Counted from the stretch's first letter, positions 17,087 to 26,776 are shown. The stretch: DNA of 64,000 nucleotides from Bradyrhizobium sp. SK17 (GCF_002831585.1 NZ_CP025113.1:5037001-5101000), one strand, 5' to 3'. Numbers and translations are program-made. The notes: generated by a model not told the origin, from the sequence alone.

Positions 17087-17962
17087 ATGAATGCCAAGGC
17101 CCCGAAGTCGAAGCCGGCAGCGCCCGCGCCGATCGCCGCAGCGAAGTTGCAGGCGCCGCTGGCGCGCATGCTGCGCCCGTTGGTGCGGCTTTGCATCCGT
17201 GGCGGCATGACGTTCCCGGCGCTGACCCAGTTGTTGCGCGAGCTCTATGTCAACGTTGCCGAGCACGACTTCGCGCTCGAGGGCAAGGAGCAGACCGACA
17301 GCCGCGTCAGCCTGTTGACCGGCATCCATCGCAAGGAGGTGGCACGGCTGCGCGGCGCGGGCGCGCCGGTCAACGTGGTGCCGGCGACGCTGTCGCGCAC
17401 CAGCGCGATCATCGCACGTTGGCTGGCCGCGCCCGAATTCACCGATGCCAAGGGCGATCCGCTGGCGCTGCCGCGCACCGCTGACGGCGGCGCACCGTCG
17501 TTCGAGACGCTGGTCGAATCGATCACCAAGGACGTGCGGCCGCGCGCGGTGCTGGACGAATGGCTCGACCGCAAGCTCGTCACCATCAATGACGACGACG
17601 AGATCGTGCTGGTCGAGGAGGCGTTCGTGCCGCATGGCGACGACGATCGCAAATGGCACTATCTCGGCCGCAACCTGCACGACCATGTCGCGGCCGCCGA
17701 GATGAACGTATCCTCGGCGGCGCCGCGCTTCCTGGAGCGCGCGGTGCATTACGACGGACTGTCGGCCAAGCTGGCGAAGCGGCTCGAGGGCCGCTCGCGC
17801 GAGCTCGCGATGGAGGCGCTGAAGGTCGCCAACCGCGAGGCCAACCGCGCCCTGGCCAAGGACAAGGGCGGCGACTATCGCTGGAATTTCGGCATCTACA
17901 TCTATCGCGAGGGCCCCGACGGCCCGGTCGATGACGATGCAGACGAAGGCGGTGCGTCGTGA
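17087..17962 (+). CDS. DUF6502 family protein
   Basis: A 291-residue soluble protein (293 from TTG 17081). The N-terminus is rich in Ala, Lys and Pro. It is followed by MLRPLVRLCIRGGMTFPALTQLLR, the signature opening of DUF6502, then DSRVSLLTGIHRKEVARLR, which resembles a winged-helix recognition region. The C-terminal third is charged, with repeated Arg/Glu helices. The function is unknown; the HTH-like start hints at DNA binding. Its stop overlaps the GTG start of the DUF5666 gene (GTGA), so the pair is translationally coupled. Site D lies immediately upstream. Confidence 0.8.
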   Translation: MNAKAPKSKPAAPAPIAAAKLQAPLARMLRPLVRLCIRGGMTFPALTQLLRELYVNVAEHDFALEGKEQTDSRVSLLTGIHRKEVARLRGAGAPVNVVPATLSRTSAIIARWLAAPEFTDAKGDPLALPRTADGGAPSFETLVESITKDVRPRAVLDEWLDRKLVTINDDDEIVLVEEAFVPHGDDDRKWHYLGRNLHDHVAAAEMNVSSAAPRFLERAVHYDGLSAKLAKRLEGRSRELAMEALKVANREANRALAKDKGGDYRWNFGIYIYREGPDGPVDDDADEGGAS

Positions 17963-19200
17963 AGCGGCCGCCCGTGATCTCGCGCCGCGCGCTGCTCGCG
18001 GCATTTTGGCTCGCCGGAACGTCGCTGGCCGGCGCCCAGGTCAGGAAGCGCGGCAACGATCAGGGCATCGGCGGCACCGGGATCACCGGCTCCGACCAGG
18101 GGATCGGGGGCACCGGCATCGTCGGCGTGATCCAGAAATTCGGCTCGATCTATGTCAATGGCGAGCGCGTCGCCTATGCGGCCGACGTGCCGGTCCGGAT
18201 CGACGGCGAGGCGGCGAGCGCGAAGGCGCTGCGAATCGGCCAACTTGCGCGGGTGGTGGCGGAGCGCGGTGCCGGCGGCACGCTGTCGACCAAGCGGATC
18301 GACGTGACCAGCGAAGTCACCGGTCCAATCGAGCACGCGAAACCGGGCGAACTCACCGTGCTCGGCCAGAAGGTCGCCTGGAATGGCCACGAGAGCTGGC
18401 TGAAGCCCGGCGCGCAGGTCGCCGTGTTCGGACTGCGCCGCAACGACGGCGTGGTCGTCGCCAGCCTGGTGCAGGAGCGTCATGACGCGGCGATGCGCGT
18501 CGCCGGACCGCTGGAGCGCGACCGTGCCGGAACGTTGCGGATCGGCGAGCTCAAGCTCGCCGGCGTCGACGCGGCGCTGGTCGGACAGCGCGTGCAGGCC
18601 GAGGGCCATGTTGCGCAGGGCGTGATGCAGGTCTCGCGCAGCCGCGCCGACGACTTCTCCGATCTCACCGGCGCGAAGCGGCTGTTGATCGAAGCCTATG
18701 TGCGGCGGGTCGGCAATGATCTGCAACTCGGCTCCGGCTTTGTCGCGCGCGACCACTCGCGTTTCTCGCCGGCGGCCGACACCCGCGTCGTCGTCAATGC
18801 CCAGCTCTCGGGGCCGCGCGAGTTGCGCGTCGAATCGGTGCAGTCGGTCGGCAAGTTCCCGGGCTCGTCGGTGCGCAGCCCCGGCACGCCCGGTCGCGGC
18901 TCAGGCGGCGGATCCGCGCCGGGAGGCGGACATGGACCGGGCGGACGGGGGGCTCCCGGTGGAGGCGGTCCTGGTGGAGGTCCCGGCGGTGCGCCCGGTC
19001 AGTCCGGCGGTTTGACGCCGGGCGGCGGTCCCGGGCCAAATCCGGCCGGCGGCGGATCGACCGGTCCGGACCTTGGCGGCGGTGGCTTTGGTGGAGCCGG
19101 CGGTGGTCCGTTCGGTGGCGGCGGTGGCGGTCCGCTCGGGCCAGGCGGCGGCTTTGGTGGCGGGCCGCCCGGCGGCATGGGCGGCGGCGGACGACGCTGA
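17959..19200 (+). CDS. Secreted DUF5666-domain protein with Gly/Pro-rich tail
   Basis: A 413-residue exported protein starting at GTG 17959. The N-terminus has an SRRALL motif before a hydrophobic stretch, compatible with a Tat or Sec signal. Next comes a twice-repeated DQGIGGTGI block (about residues 35-58). Two to three DUF5666-like OB/beta modules follow: FGSIYVNGERV...VRIDG...ALRIGQLARVVAE, and a later one around VLGQKVAWN. Residues from about 310 are low-complexity Gly/Pro/Ser. It pairs with DUF6502, as I recall for other Bradyrhizobium genomes. The role is unknown; cell-envelope localisation is the most that can be inferred. Confidence 0.75.
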   Translation: MKRPPVISRRALLAAFWLAGTSLAGAQVRKRGNDQGIGGTGITGSDQGIGGTGIVGVIQKFGSIYVNGERVAYAADVPVRIDGEAASAKALRIGQLARVVAERGAGGTLSTKRIDVTSEVTGPIEHAKPGELTVLGQKVAWNGHESWLKPGAQVAVFGLRRNDGVVVASLVQERHDAAMRVAGPLERDRAGTLRIGELKLAGVDAALVGQRVQAEGHVAQGVMQVSRSRADDFSDLTGAKRLLIEAYVRRVGNDLQLGSGFVARDHSRFSPAADTRVVVNAQLSGPRELRVESVQSVGKFPGSSVRSPGTPGRGSGGGSAPGGGHGPGGRGAPGGGGPGGGPGGAPGQSGGLTPGGGPGPNPAGGGSTGPDLGGGGFGGAGGGPFGGGGGGPLGPGGGFGGGPPGGMGGGGRR

Positions 19201-19216
19201 GTGCCGCAAATCAAAT

Positions 19217-19242
19217 CGGCGCAAGCAAAGCTGCTTGCGCCG
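19217..19242. terminator. Hairpin between convergent genes
   Basis: CGGCGCAAGCA (19217-19227) and TGCTTGCGCCG (19232-19242) form a perfect 11-base stem with a 4-base loop between the 3' ends of the DUF5666 gene and the M23 peptidase gene. There is no strong U-tract, but position and stability suggest a bidirectional terminator. Confidence 0.6.
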
Positions 19243-19270
19243 GCGTCAGATCGAGTGGCTGAGGATGGAG

Positions 19271-20629
19271 CTAGCCTGAGCTGAGGCGGATGCCGGCGCG
19301 GAGGAAGCGCTGCGGATCGACGGCTTCGCCGTCGATGCGGGTCTCGTAATGCAGATGTGGGCCGGTGGAGCGGCCGGTCGAACCGACGGCGCCGATCACC
19401 TGGCCGATCTTGACGTACTCGCCGACCTTGACGCCGATCTCGGAGAGATGGCCGTAGCGGGTCGACAGCCCGTTGCCATGGTCGACCTCGACCATGCGGC
19501 CGTAGCCGCCTGCCCAGCCCGCCGACACCACCTTGCCGTTGGCGGTGACGCGCACCGGATCGCCTTGCGCGGCGCGGAAGTCGAGCCCGGTGTGCATCGC
19601 CGGCCGCCCGAGGAACGGATCGGTGCGGACGCCGAAGCCGCTGGTGAATTCGACCTCTCCGACGACCGGCTTGCGGTAGGGCACCAGCGCCAGTGTCTGG
19701 TTCAGTCGCTGCATCTGCGCGCGATTGATATTGATGCGGTAGAGCTGGCGCTCGAACGGACCGGCGTCGGGCGCGAGCTTCACCGGAACGAACGGACCGC
19801 CCATGCCGGAGCGCGGCGTCGCGGCTTCGAGCTGTGACATGTTGAGGCCGAGATCGCTTATCACGCCGCGCATCCGGCGCACCCGTGATTCGATGCCGTC
19901 CTCAACCGAGGAGAGCGCCGCGACCTGGCGGCGCTCGACCTGATCAAGCGAGGTCTGTAGACGGACCAGCACGTTGTCGACGCCCTGGGCTTTCGCGAAC
20001 TGGTTCGGCTGCGTCTTGGCGATCAGCGGTGCGCGCGATTCCAGCCGCGCCTCGCGGTCCGGCGGCGCGACGAAGATCACGGTGTCGCTGATCGGGGAGG
20101 GCTTTGGTGTACCGGAGGACGGCGCCGCCTCGGCGCGGCCCTGCGGCTTGATCGATCCGGTTGAGGTGGCGTCGGGCATCGCGCCGAGCGCGGTGGCGCG
20201 CGATTCCAGCGTCGACTGCCGCTTCATGATCTGGTCCAGCTTCTGGTCGAACTGCTCCTGGTCGAGCAACTGGCGGCTGGTGGTGCGGTCGACCTTGGCG
20301 CGCAGCTCGGAGATGCGGTCCTCGTAGGCGTATTGCATCTCGGCCTGGCGCGCGATCAGGCGCGTCAGCACGTCGTCGCGGAAAGCGAAATAGGTCGCGG
20401 TCGCCGCCGACCACATGCCGAGCAGAACGACGGTGCCGACCGCGATCCAGAACACGACCGGCCCGAACCGGACCTGTTTGCCGGCATGAACAATCGTGTA
20501 GCCTTCGCCGGATGCCGCCGCGGCCGGTGCCGCATGGTGGGCCACCGGACGACGTGCCGGCGCCCGGCCATGGTCCTGCGGATGATGGTGTCTGTGGTAT
20601 TCCTGGTGATGACCGGACCGGCTCGACAT
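19271..20629 (-). CDS. M23-family peptidoglycan endopeptidase (membrane-anchored)
   Basis: A 452-residue protein from ATG 20629, which has GGGAG 5 bases upstream; the longer frame to 20698 lacks this. A His-rich cytosolic N-terminus is followed by one membrane helix (about residues 58-82). A long coiled-coil periplasmic region has many Glu/Gln heptads. The C-terminal LytM/M23 domain carries the zinc motif HTGLDF, the HLSEIGV segment and PHLHYE. Proteins of this layout crosslink-cleave peptidoglycan or activate amidases. All metal ligands look present, so it may be an active endopeptidase rather than an EnvC-like activator. It is a single gene, convergent with DUF5666. Confidence 0.88.
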   Translation of the reverse strand: MSSRSGHHQEYHRHHHPQDHGRAPARRPVAHHAAPAAAASGEGYTIVHAGKQVRFGPVVFWIAVGTVVLLGMWSAATATYFAFRDDVLTRLIARQAEMQYAYEDRISELRAKVDRTTSRQLLDQEQFDQKLDQIMKRQSTLESRATALGAMPDATSTGSIKPQGRAEAAPSSGTPKPSPISDTVIFVAPPDREARLESRAPLIAKTQPNQFAKAQGVDNVLVRLQTSLDQVERRQVAALSSVEDGIESRVRRMRGVISDLGLNMSQLEAATPRSGMGGPFVPVKLAPDAGPFERQLYRININRAQMQRLNQTLALVPYRKPVVGEVEFTSGFGVRTDPFLGRPAMHTGLDFRAAQGDPVRVTANGKVVSAGWAGGYGRMVEVDHGNGLSTRYGHLSEIGVKVGEYVKIGQVIGAVGSTGRSTGPHLHYETRIDGEAVDPQRFLRAGIRLSSG

Positions 20630-20729
20630 CGGTACTCCCGCGGCCGGTCGGACCAAGCTCCGTACGGCTAATTTGCGGGGCCGATTTGAGCCCGCCATGG
20701 TTAATTTTCAGGAAACGGAACCCCTCCCA

Positions 20730-21461
20730 TCAGAGCGCCCGGGCGGCCTCCAATACCGCCTCGGCGTGCCCGTCGACCTTTACGTGGCGCCAGATGCGGG
20801 CGACTTTTCCACTGGAATCGACCAGAACCGTGGTGCGAATAATTCCCATGAAGGTCCTGCCATACATGGATTTTTCGCCCCAGGCACCGTACGCCTCGAG
20901 CATCTGATGGGCACCGTCCGAGGCCAGCGGCACCGATAGCTGGTGTTTGTTTCGAAATGACTCCTGCGCCTTAACCGTATCGGCCGAAATGCCGACCACC
21001 TCGGCGCCCGCTGCTGCGAACTCGCCCTTGAGCCGGGTGAAGTCGATCGCCTCCCTGGTGCAGCCGGGGGTGTCGGCGCGAGGATAGAAGAACAGCACCA
21101 GCTTCTTGCCCGCGTAATCCCTGAGGGAAACGCTGCCGCCGCCATCGCGCGGCAGGTCGAAAGCCGGCGCCGGAGCGCCCTCGGCAAGCGTGACGGCCGA
21201 CGGCTTGGTCACGGTCGCCGCCGGCTTCGGCTTTAACGGTTTCGATGCCGCCTTGTGCGAGGCTTTTGCTAGAGCACCTGCTGCGGGCTTCGCGTTTGCG
21301 GTCTTCTTGGCCTTTGCAGTCTTTTTGGCCGGCTTCTTCGCAACCGTTGTGCGGGTTTTCGTCGCGGACTTCCCAGTGCTTGCGCTTGCGGCGCGCGCAA
21401 CCTTCGTTGCGACCCGCTTTCCGGTTGTGTTGGAGGATTTCTTGCGCGTTTTCTTGGACAT
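20730..21461 (-). CDS. bcp: Peroxiredoxin (BCP/PrxQ type) with basic N-terminal extension
   Basis: Thiol peroxidase that reduces peroxides. ATG 21461 has AAGGAAGG just upstream and gives 243 residues. Residues 1 to about 88 are almost only Lys, Ala, Thr, Ser, Arg and Pro, like a histone H1 tail. The PrxQ domain follows, with FFYPRADTPGCTREA and peroxidatic Cys at about 134. The resolving Cys usually found five residues later is absent (Ile there), so it should work as a 1-Cys type or use another thiol. It is divergent from the large AsmA-like gene. Confidence 0.88.
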   Translation of the reverse strand: MSKKTRKKSSNTTGKRVATKVARAASASTGKSATKTRTTVAKKPAKKTAKAKKTANAKPAAGALAKASHKAASKPLKPKPAATVTKPSAVTLAEGAPAPAFDLPRDGGGSVSLRDYAGKKLVLFFYPRADTPGCTREAIDFTRLKGEFAAAGAEVVGISADTVKAQESFRNKHQLSVPLASDGAHQMLEAYGAWGEKSMYGRTFMGIIRTTVLVDSSGKVARIWRHVKVDGHAEAVLEAARAL

Positions 21462-21689
21462 ACGCCTTCCTTTCGTCGCTTTCCGACGCTCAATCATTGC
21501 GGTATTGCGGGTCTCATCCGTGGTGGCCGGATTCGGGTCGGTCGCTGGGCAAGTTTGATGGCCTCGGAGTATGGTGACAAGGAATTCGACCCGTTACCCG
21601 TCCACTTGCTGACTTGGCTTTCGATTAGGTTGTTTGGTCCGTTCTGGGGTCCATCGGCAAGTAACAAGACTAGACGAGGATAGGCGGCG

Positions 21690-24600
21690 ATGCCGGCACA
21701 GGAGCGCTCGATACTGATCGACGGGCGTCCTGATGGCGGCGATCAGCTTCGCCGTCAGCACCGAGAGGCAATGGCAAGGAACACGTCGCCGCAGGGTCCA
21801 AATCCGCGCGCCGGGTCTGACTTCTCGCAATGGGAAGGCGACGCCGCGTGGGACGAGCAGGATGAGGCTGCGGGCACCCGTGCGCGGCAATTGCTGTCGC
21901 GTTCCAACACCAACCTGCATCGGTTCACCGATTTCTGCTCTGGCATGCAGCGCTGGCTGAACGGCGAGCGCTGGCTCCGTCGTATCGGACTGGTTCTCGT
22001 GGTGCTGGTCGTGCTGTTCGCGACCTGCTTCGGCGCGCTGTGGTGGCGGCTCGGCGCCGGCCCGATCAATCTCGATCTGGCGACGCCGTGGCTTGCCGCC
22101 GCGATCGAGGAAAACATCGGCCACGGCAACACCGTCGAGGTCGGCGGAACGCAGATCGAGCGCGCCGGCCGCGTCAGGGTCGCGGTCCGGATCCGAGACA
22201 TCATCGTTCGCGACCGCGACCATGCGATCGTGGCGAGTGCGCCGAAGGCCGAGGTGCGGTTGTCGGGCACCGCGCTGCTGATGGGACAGCTGCGGGCGGA
22301 GAGCCTCAACCTGGTTGATGCTGAACTGTCGGTGCGGATCACGCCGGACGGCTATGTGACCGTCTCCGCCGGCGATACCGCCAAACCGCTCGCGACCGGC
22401 GTTGCCTCCAAGCGCGAGGCCGGCATGCCGCCGACATTCCCGCGCCCAGCGCCTGCCGCGCCGTCGCCGCCCGTTGCTCCCGAACAATCTCAGGCCGCCG
22501 CACCCGACACCGCCCAGAACGGACTGCTCGCCGGTCTCGATTGGCTCGACAGCCTGAGCATGACCGGGCTCGACGGCCAGAACCTCAACGAGATCGGCTT
22601 GAAGAACGGCAATCTCGTCGTCGACGACCAGCAGCGCGGCAACAAATGGAGTTTTGAGAATATCAGCCTGAGCCTGCGCCGCCCGAGCGGCGGCGGCGTT
22701 GCGCTCAGCTTCGGCGAGGAGGGCGCAAAGCCGTGGTCGGTGCGGGTGCTGGTCGGGCCGCAGGCCAACGGCGTGCGCTCGGTCGACATCAAGGCCGACA
22801 AGGTCTCGACCAGGAACATCCTGCTGGCGCTGCGAACCAAGGACCTGACCTACACTGCGGACCTGCCGCTATCAGGCGAGCTGAAGGGCGAACTCGGACG
22901 CGACGGCCTGCCGACCTATTTCCGCGGCAAGATCAATGTCGGCGCCGGCAACATCATCGACACCGATACGCCCGACTATCCGATGCCGGTCGATTCCGCC
23001 GAGATGGGCCTCGAATGGGATTCCGGCCGCCGCGTGCTGCTGGCGCCGATCAAGATCGTCTCGGGCGCCAACCGCATCACGCTGCTCGGCCACCTCGAGC
23101 CGCCGAACGACAACGTCACCGATTGGCAGGCCGGGCTGTCGGGCGGCACCATCGTGCTGGCCGGCGGCGACAAGAACGAGGCGCCGCTGATCTTCAACCG
23201 CATCAACATCGGCTTCCGCTTCGACACCGACAAGAAGCGCGTGCTGCTGACCCAGGCCGACATCTCCAATGGCGAGATCGGCGTCGCCGGCACCGGCAGC
23301 ATCGACTATTCCGGCGAGCCGCGGTTGCAGCTCGGCTTCGCCGGCACGCCGATGTCGGCCTCCGCGCTGAAGCGGATGTGGCCGATCATCATCGTGCCGG
23401 AGGTGCGCGAATGGGTGCTCGAGCGGATCGACCGCGGCACGCTCCAGCGCATCGACGTCGGCGTCAATTCGCCGGTGCATAATCTGTCCCGCAAGGGGCC
23501 GCCGATCCCGGATGACGGCCTCTCGGTCAACATCGTCGCGTCCGGCGTCACGGTGCGCCCGGTCGATCAGATGCCTGCGGTGCATGATGCCGACCTGAAG
23601 GCCAGGGTGACCGGCCGCACTGCGACCGTGACCATCAACCAGGGCATCGCCGACACGCCGGCGGGCCGCAAGATCACGATCTCGGATTTCACCTTCGAGG
23701 TGCCGGACATGGCGCCGAAGCCGTCGCCCTCGAAGGTCAAGTTCCGGGTCGACTGTCCGGTGCCCGCGGCTGCCGAAATCCTCGCCTCCGACCGGCTCAG
23801 CGATCTCTCCGGTCCGCCGATCGATCCCAACGCCAGCAAGGGCAACGTCACGGCGACGATCAATCTCGGCATGCCGGTGAAGGGCGAGCTGACCAAGGCC
23901 GACACGCAATATTCCGTCAATGCCGACATCACCGGTGTCGCAGTCGACAAGCTGGTGATGAACCAGAAGCTCGAGGCCAATACGCTGAAGGTGATCGCCA
24001 GCAATGCCGGCTTCCAGGTCAAGGGCGACGTCAAGATCAACGGACAGGCGGCTTCGCTCGACTACCGCAAGCCGGCCGAGGGCGATGCCGACGTCAAGCT
24101 TCAGGCGACGCTCGATGATGCGGGCCGCGCCCGTCTCGGGCTCGATCTCGGTTCCGCCGTCTCCGGCGCGATCCCGGTCAAGCTGAGCGGCAAGATCGGC
24201 AGCGGCGACAATCCCGCCACCAAGATGGGCGTCGAGGCCGACCTGACCCAGCTCAAGCTCGACAATGTCCTGCCCGGTTGGGTCAAGGCGTCGGGCAGGG
24301 CCGGCAAGGCGACCTTCAACGTGGTGCCGAAAGGGCAATCGACGCGGTTCGAGGACATCTCGATCGAAGGCAACGGCGTTTCGATCAAGGGCGCGCTCGA
24401 GGTCGACCAGAACGGCGACCTCATGAATGCGAACTTCCCGACCTATGCGCCCTCGGAAGGTGACAAGACCTCGCTGCGCGCCGATCGTGGTCCTGACGGC
24501 GTGATCAAGGTGACGATGCGCGGCGACGTGTTCGATGGCCGCGGCTTCCTGAAATCGGCGATCTCCGGCCGCGACAGCGATCCCAAGAGCAAGGCCAAGA

Positions 24601-25385
24601 CAACCGATTTCGACGTCGATCTGAAGCTCGGCGCGGTGGCCGGGTTCAACGGCGAGGCGCTGCGCGGCGTCGATGCCAAGATCTCGCGCCGCAACGGGTT
24701 CTTCAAGGCGTTCACGCTGAGCGGCAAGGTCGGCCGCGACACGCCTGTTACGGTCGACATGCGCGGACGGCAGCAGGGCCGCGAGGTGATCTATCTGCAG
24801 ACCAGCGACGCCGGCGCGTTCCTGCGCTTCATCGACACCTATTCGAAGGTGATCGGCGGCCAGCTCACGCTGGCGATGGAGCCGCCGATCCCCGAGCCGA
24901 GCCCGAGGGAAGGCCTGATCAACATCACCGGCTTCTCGGTGAAGGGCGAAACCCAGCTCGACCGCGCCGTCGCCGGCGGGCCGGTCAGCACCCAGAACGG
25001 CATCGGGTTCGATGCGCTGCGCGCCGAGTTCACCCGCCAGAGCGGCCAGCTCTCGATCCGTAACGGCGTGGTCAAGGGACCGAGCATCGGCGCGACCATC
25101 GAGGGCAGCATCGACTATGTCGGCAATCAGGTGCGGATGAACGGCACCTTCATTCCGATGTACGGCTTGAACAACATGTTCGGCCAGATCCCGTTCTTCG
25201 GGATTTTCCTCGGCGCCGGCAGCAATGAAGGCCTGATCGGCGTGACCTATGAAGTGGTGGGAACGCCGAGCGCGCCGGTGCTGCGCGTCAACCCGATCTC
25301 GGCGCTGGCGCCCGGCCTGACGCGTAAGATCTTCGAGTTCAAGCAATACGGCCCGAACGACCTGCCGACGACGAACAACAATTAG
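21690..25385 (+). CDS. Large AsmA/DUF3971-type envelope protein
   Basis: A 1231-residue inner-membrane-anchored protein projecting into the periplasm. One membrane helix (about residues 97-118, VLVVLVVLFATCFGALWW) follows a polar N-terminus. The next 1100 residues are repetitive beta structure with DUF3971 and AsmA-like C-terminal features (for example MARGK-like MDMRGRQQGREVIYLQTSDAGAFLRFIDTY). YhdP/AsmA-like proteins are long hydrophobic grooves implicated in phospholipid transport to the outer membrane, so a lipid-transfer role is likely here. The C-terminus reads FGIFLGAGSNEGLIGVTYEVVGT, typical of this group. An alternative start is ATG 21771. Confidence 0.82.
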   Translation: MPAQERSILIDGRPDGGDQLRRQHREAMARNTSPQGPNPRAGSDFSQWEGDAAWDEQDEAAGTRARQLLSRSNTNLHRFTDFCSGMQRWLNGERWLRRIGLVLVVLVVLFATCFGALWWRLGAGPINLDLATPWLAAAIEENIGHGNTVEVGGTQIERAGRVRVAVRIRDIIVRDRDHAIVASAPKAEVRLSGTALLMGQLRAESLNLVDAELSVRITPDGYVTVSAGDTAKPLATGVASKREAGMPPTFPRPAPAAPSPPVAPEQSQAAAPDTAQNGLLAGLDWLDSLSMTGLDGQNLNEIGLKNGNLVVDDQQRGNKWSFENISLSLRRPSGGGVALSFGEEGAKPWSVRVLVGPQANGVRSVDIKADKVSTRNILLALRTKDLTYTADLPLSGELKGELGRDGLPTYFRGKINVGAGNIIDTDTPDYPMPVDSAEMGLEWDSGRRVLLAPIKIVSGANRITLLGHLEPPNDNVTDWQAGLSGGTIVLAGGDKNEAPLIFNRINIGFRFDTDKKRVLLTQADISNGEIGVAGTGSIDYSGEPRLQLGFAGTPMSASALKRMWPIIIVPEVREWVLERIDRGTLQRIDVGVNSPVHNLSRKGPPIPDDGLSVNIVASGVTVRPVDQMPAVHDADLKARVTGRTATVTINQGIADTPAGRKITISDFTFEVPDMAPKPSPSKVKFRVDCPVPAAAEILASDRLSDLSGPPIDPNASKGNVTATINLGMPVKGELTKADTQYSVNADITGVAVDKLVMNQKLEANTLKVIASNAGFQVKGDVKINGQAASLDYRKPAEGDADVKLQATLDDAGRARLGLDLGSAVSGAIPVKLSGKIGSGDNPATKMGVEADLTQLKLDNVLPGWVKASGRAGKATFNVVPKGQSTRFEDISIEGNGVSIKGALEVDQNGDLMNANFPTYAPSEGDKTSLRADRGPDGVIKVTMRGDVFDGRGFLKSAISGRDSDPKSKAKTTDFDVDLKLGAVAGFNGEALRGVDAKISRRNGFFKAFTLSGKVGRDTPVTVDMRGRQQGREVIYLQTSDAGAFLRFIDTYSKVIGGQLTLAMEPPIPEPSPREGLINITGFSVKGETQLDRAVAGGPVSTQNGIGFDALRAEFTRQSGQLSIRNGVVKGPSIGATIEGSIDYVGNQVRMNGTFIPMYGLNNMFGQIPFFGIFLGAGSNEGLIGVTYEVVGTPSAPVLRVNPISALAPGLTRKIFEFKQYGPNDLPTTNNN

Positions 25386-25472
25386 GGCATTGATTGGCGG
25401 GAAGAGCGTTCACTTCGACGAGTTCGAACGCAGAACCGTTCACAGCCCGTCGCGGACCTCCTGAAAGCGGCG

Positions 25473-26720
25473 TCACCGCCGCAGCGCCGGCACCACGAGG
25501 AACGGGATCAGGCCCAGCACGACGTTGACGAGCGCAAACACGATCAGCGGATTGTAGCTGTGGGTCCAGTCGTGGATCAGGCCGCCGCCCCATGAGCCGA
25601 GGCCCGATCCGAGGCCGCTGCCGATCATGATGGTGCCGTAGATGGTACCGACACGCTCGCCGCGGAAGATCTTCAGCGCGGTCGCTGTGATCAGCGGGCC
25701 GCGCGAGCCGATCATGCTGCCGAAGCAGACGATGAAGCCGGTCAGCAGCCAGTAGTTCGGATACCATTGCAGCAGCCAGAGCAGGATGATGCCGAGGATC
25801 GAGACGCCGTAGCTGAACAGCACGCTCGGCCTGCGGCCGATGATGCCGTCGAGCGTAGAGACGCCGAGCATGCCGACGAACAGCGCGACGCCCGAGAAGC
25901 CCCAGGCGGTGGCGGCCTGCAACGGCGGGAAGCCGACATCGATGAGATAGGCGACGATCTGCGCGGTCAGCGCATACATCGCGATCGCGGTGAAGAAGAA
26001 AGTCGAGAACAGCGCCCAGAAGGCGTGATGGCGCATCGCGCTCAGCAGGGTCCAGCCTTCATCGGCGAGATTGCTCTCGGCTTTCTTCACGATATGCGGC
26101 AAGCCGCCGGCGAGCAGCCGCCACGGCAGGAAGACGAGCGGGACGAGCAGGCAGAACGCGCCGATGCCGAACACCTGATAGGCCTCGCGCCAGCCGATCC
26201 GGTCGATCAGCACCTGCGACAGCGGCAGCAGCAGCAGCAGGCCGGCGCCGGTTGCCGAATACATCACCGCCATCGCGGTCGGCAGCCGCGGCCCGAACCA
26301 GCGGCCGAGCAGGATCGAATTCGAGACGTTGCCGATCAGCGCGGTGCCGAAGCCGACGCAGAGCCCGACGCTGAGCTGGAATTGCCAGAGCTGTTGCGCG
26401 TGCGAGGCGACCAGGAAGGCGCAGCCGAGCAGCGACAGGCCCAGCGCATAGACCACGCGCGGACCGGAGCGGTCGAACAGCCGTCCGACCAGCGGCGCGG
26501 TCAGGCCGCTGGCGAGCCAGGTCAGCGAATAGACCGACACGACGGAGGCACGGTCCCAGCCGAAATTTTCCGAGATCGGTTTCAGGAACACCGTGAAGCT
26601 ATCGCTGAGGCCGCGCCCGAGCACCGACAGCACGAAGCACAGCGCGAGCACGTTCAGCGCGACGCGTGACTGCTTCGCAGGTGCTGCTAGCGTGTCGTTC
26701 GGAGGCGTGGTCTGGTCCAT
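25473..26720 (-). CDS. MFS transporter, oxalate/formate antiporter-like
   Basis: A 415-residue carrier with twelve predicted helices. After a short polar N-terminus, helix 1 and the helix 2-3 loop read GLTAPLVGRLFDRSGPRVV, matching the MFS loop signature. A second-half counterpart is GVSTLDGIIGRRPSVLFS. The GWDRASVVSVYSLTWLASG segment resembles OxlT/monocarboxylate-type MFS proteins. The substrate is unknown. It is downstream of tyrS on the same strand by about 57 bases, with a hairpin between, and is convergent with the AsmA-like gene. Confidence 0.85.
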   Translation of the reverse strand: MDQTTPPNDTLAAPAKQSRVALNVLALCFVLSVLGRGLSDSFTVFLKPISENFGWDRASVVSVYSLTWLASGLTAPLVGRLFDRSGPRVVYALGLSLLGCAFLVASHAQQLWQFQLSVGLCVGFGTALIGNVSNSILLGRWFGPRLPTAMAVMYSATGAGLLLLLPLSQVLIDRIGWREAYQVFGIGAFCLLVPLVFLPWRLLAGGLPHIVKKAESNLADEGWTLLSAMRHHAFWALFSTFFFTAIAMYALTAQIVAYLIDVGFPPLQAATAWGFSGVALFVGMLGVSTLDGIIGRRPSVLFSYGVSILGIILLWLLQWYPNYWLLTGFIVCFGSMIGSRGPLITATALKIFRGERVGTIYGTIMIGSGLGSGLGSWGGGLIHDWTHSYNPLIVFALVNVVLGLIPFLVVPALRR

Positions 26721-26729
26721 CGGAAAGAT

Positions 26730-26753
26730 GGGAGCGCGCTTTCGGCGCGCCCC
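26730..26753 (-). terminator. Candidate terminator of tyrS
   Basis: GGG-A-GCGCGC (26730-26739) pairs with GCGCGC-CCC (26745-26753) around a TTTCG loop, with one bulged A. It lies 24 bases past the tyrS stop and just before the MFS start. The following bases read ATCTTT on the minus strand, only a weak U-tract. Confidence 0.4.
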
Positions 26754-26776
26754 ACAACCGACAAATGCGAATGCGC

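Noticed and set aside
18880..19200. Gly-rich repeats read as a possible PE-PGRS-like or collagen domain
   Set aside because: No regular Gly-X-Y or other period; treated as a low-complexity tail of the DUF5666 protein.
22872..25346. 824-codon antisense frame over the AsmA-like gene
   Set aside because: Low-complexity Asp/Arg/His/Val product typical of antisense frames in GC-rich genes; no start signal.
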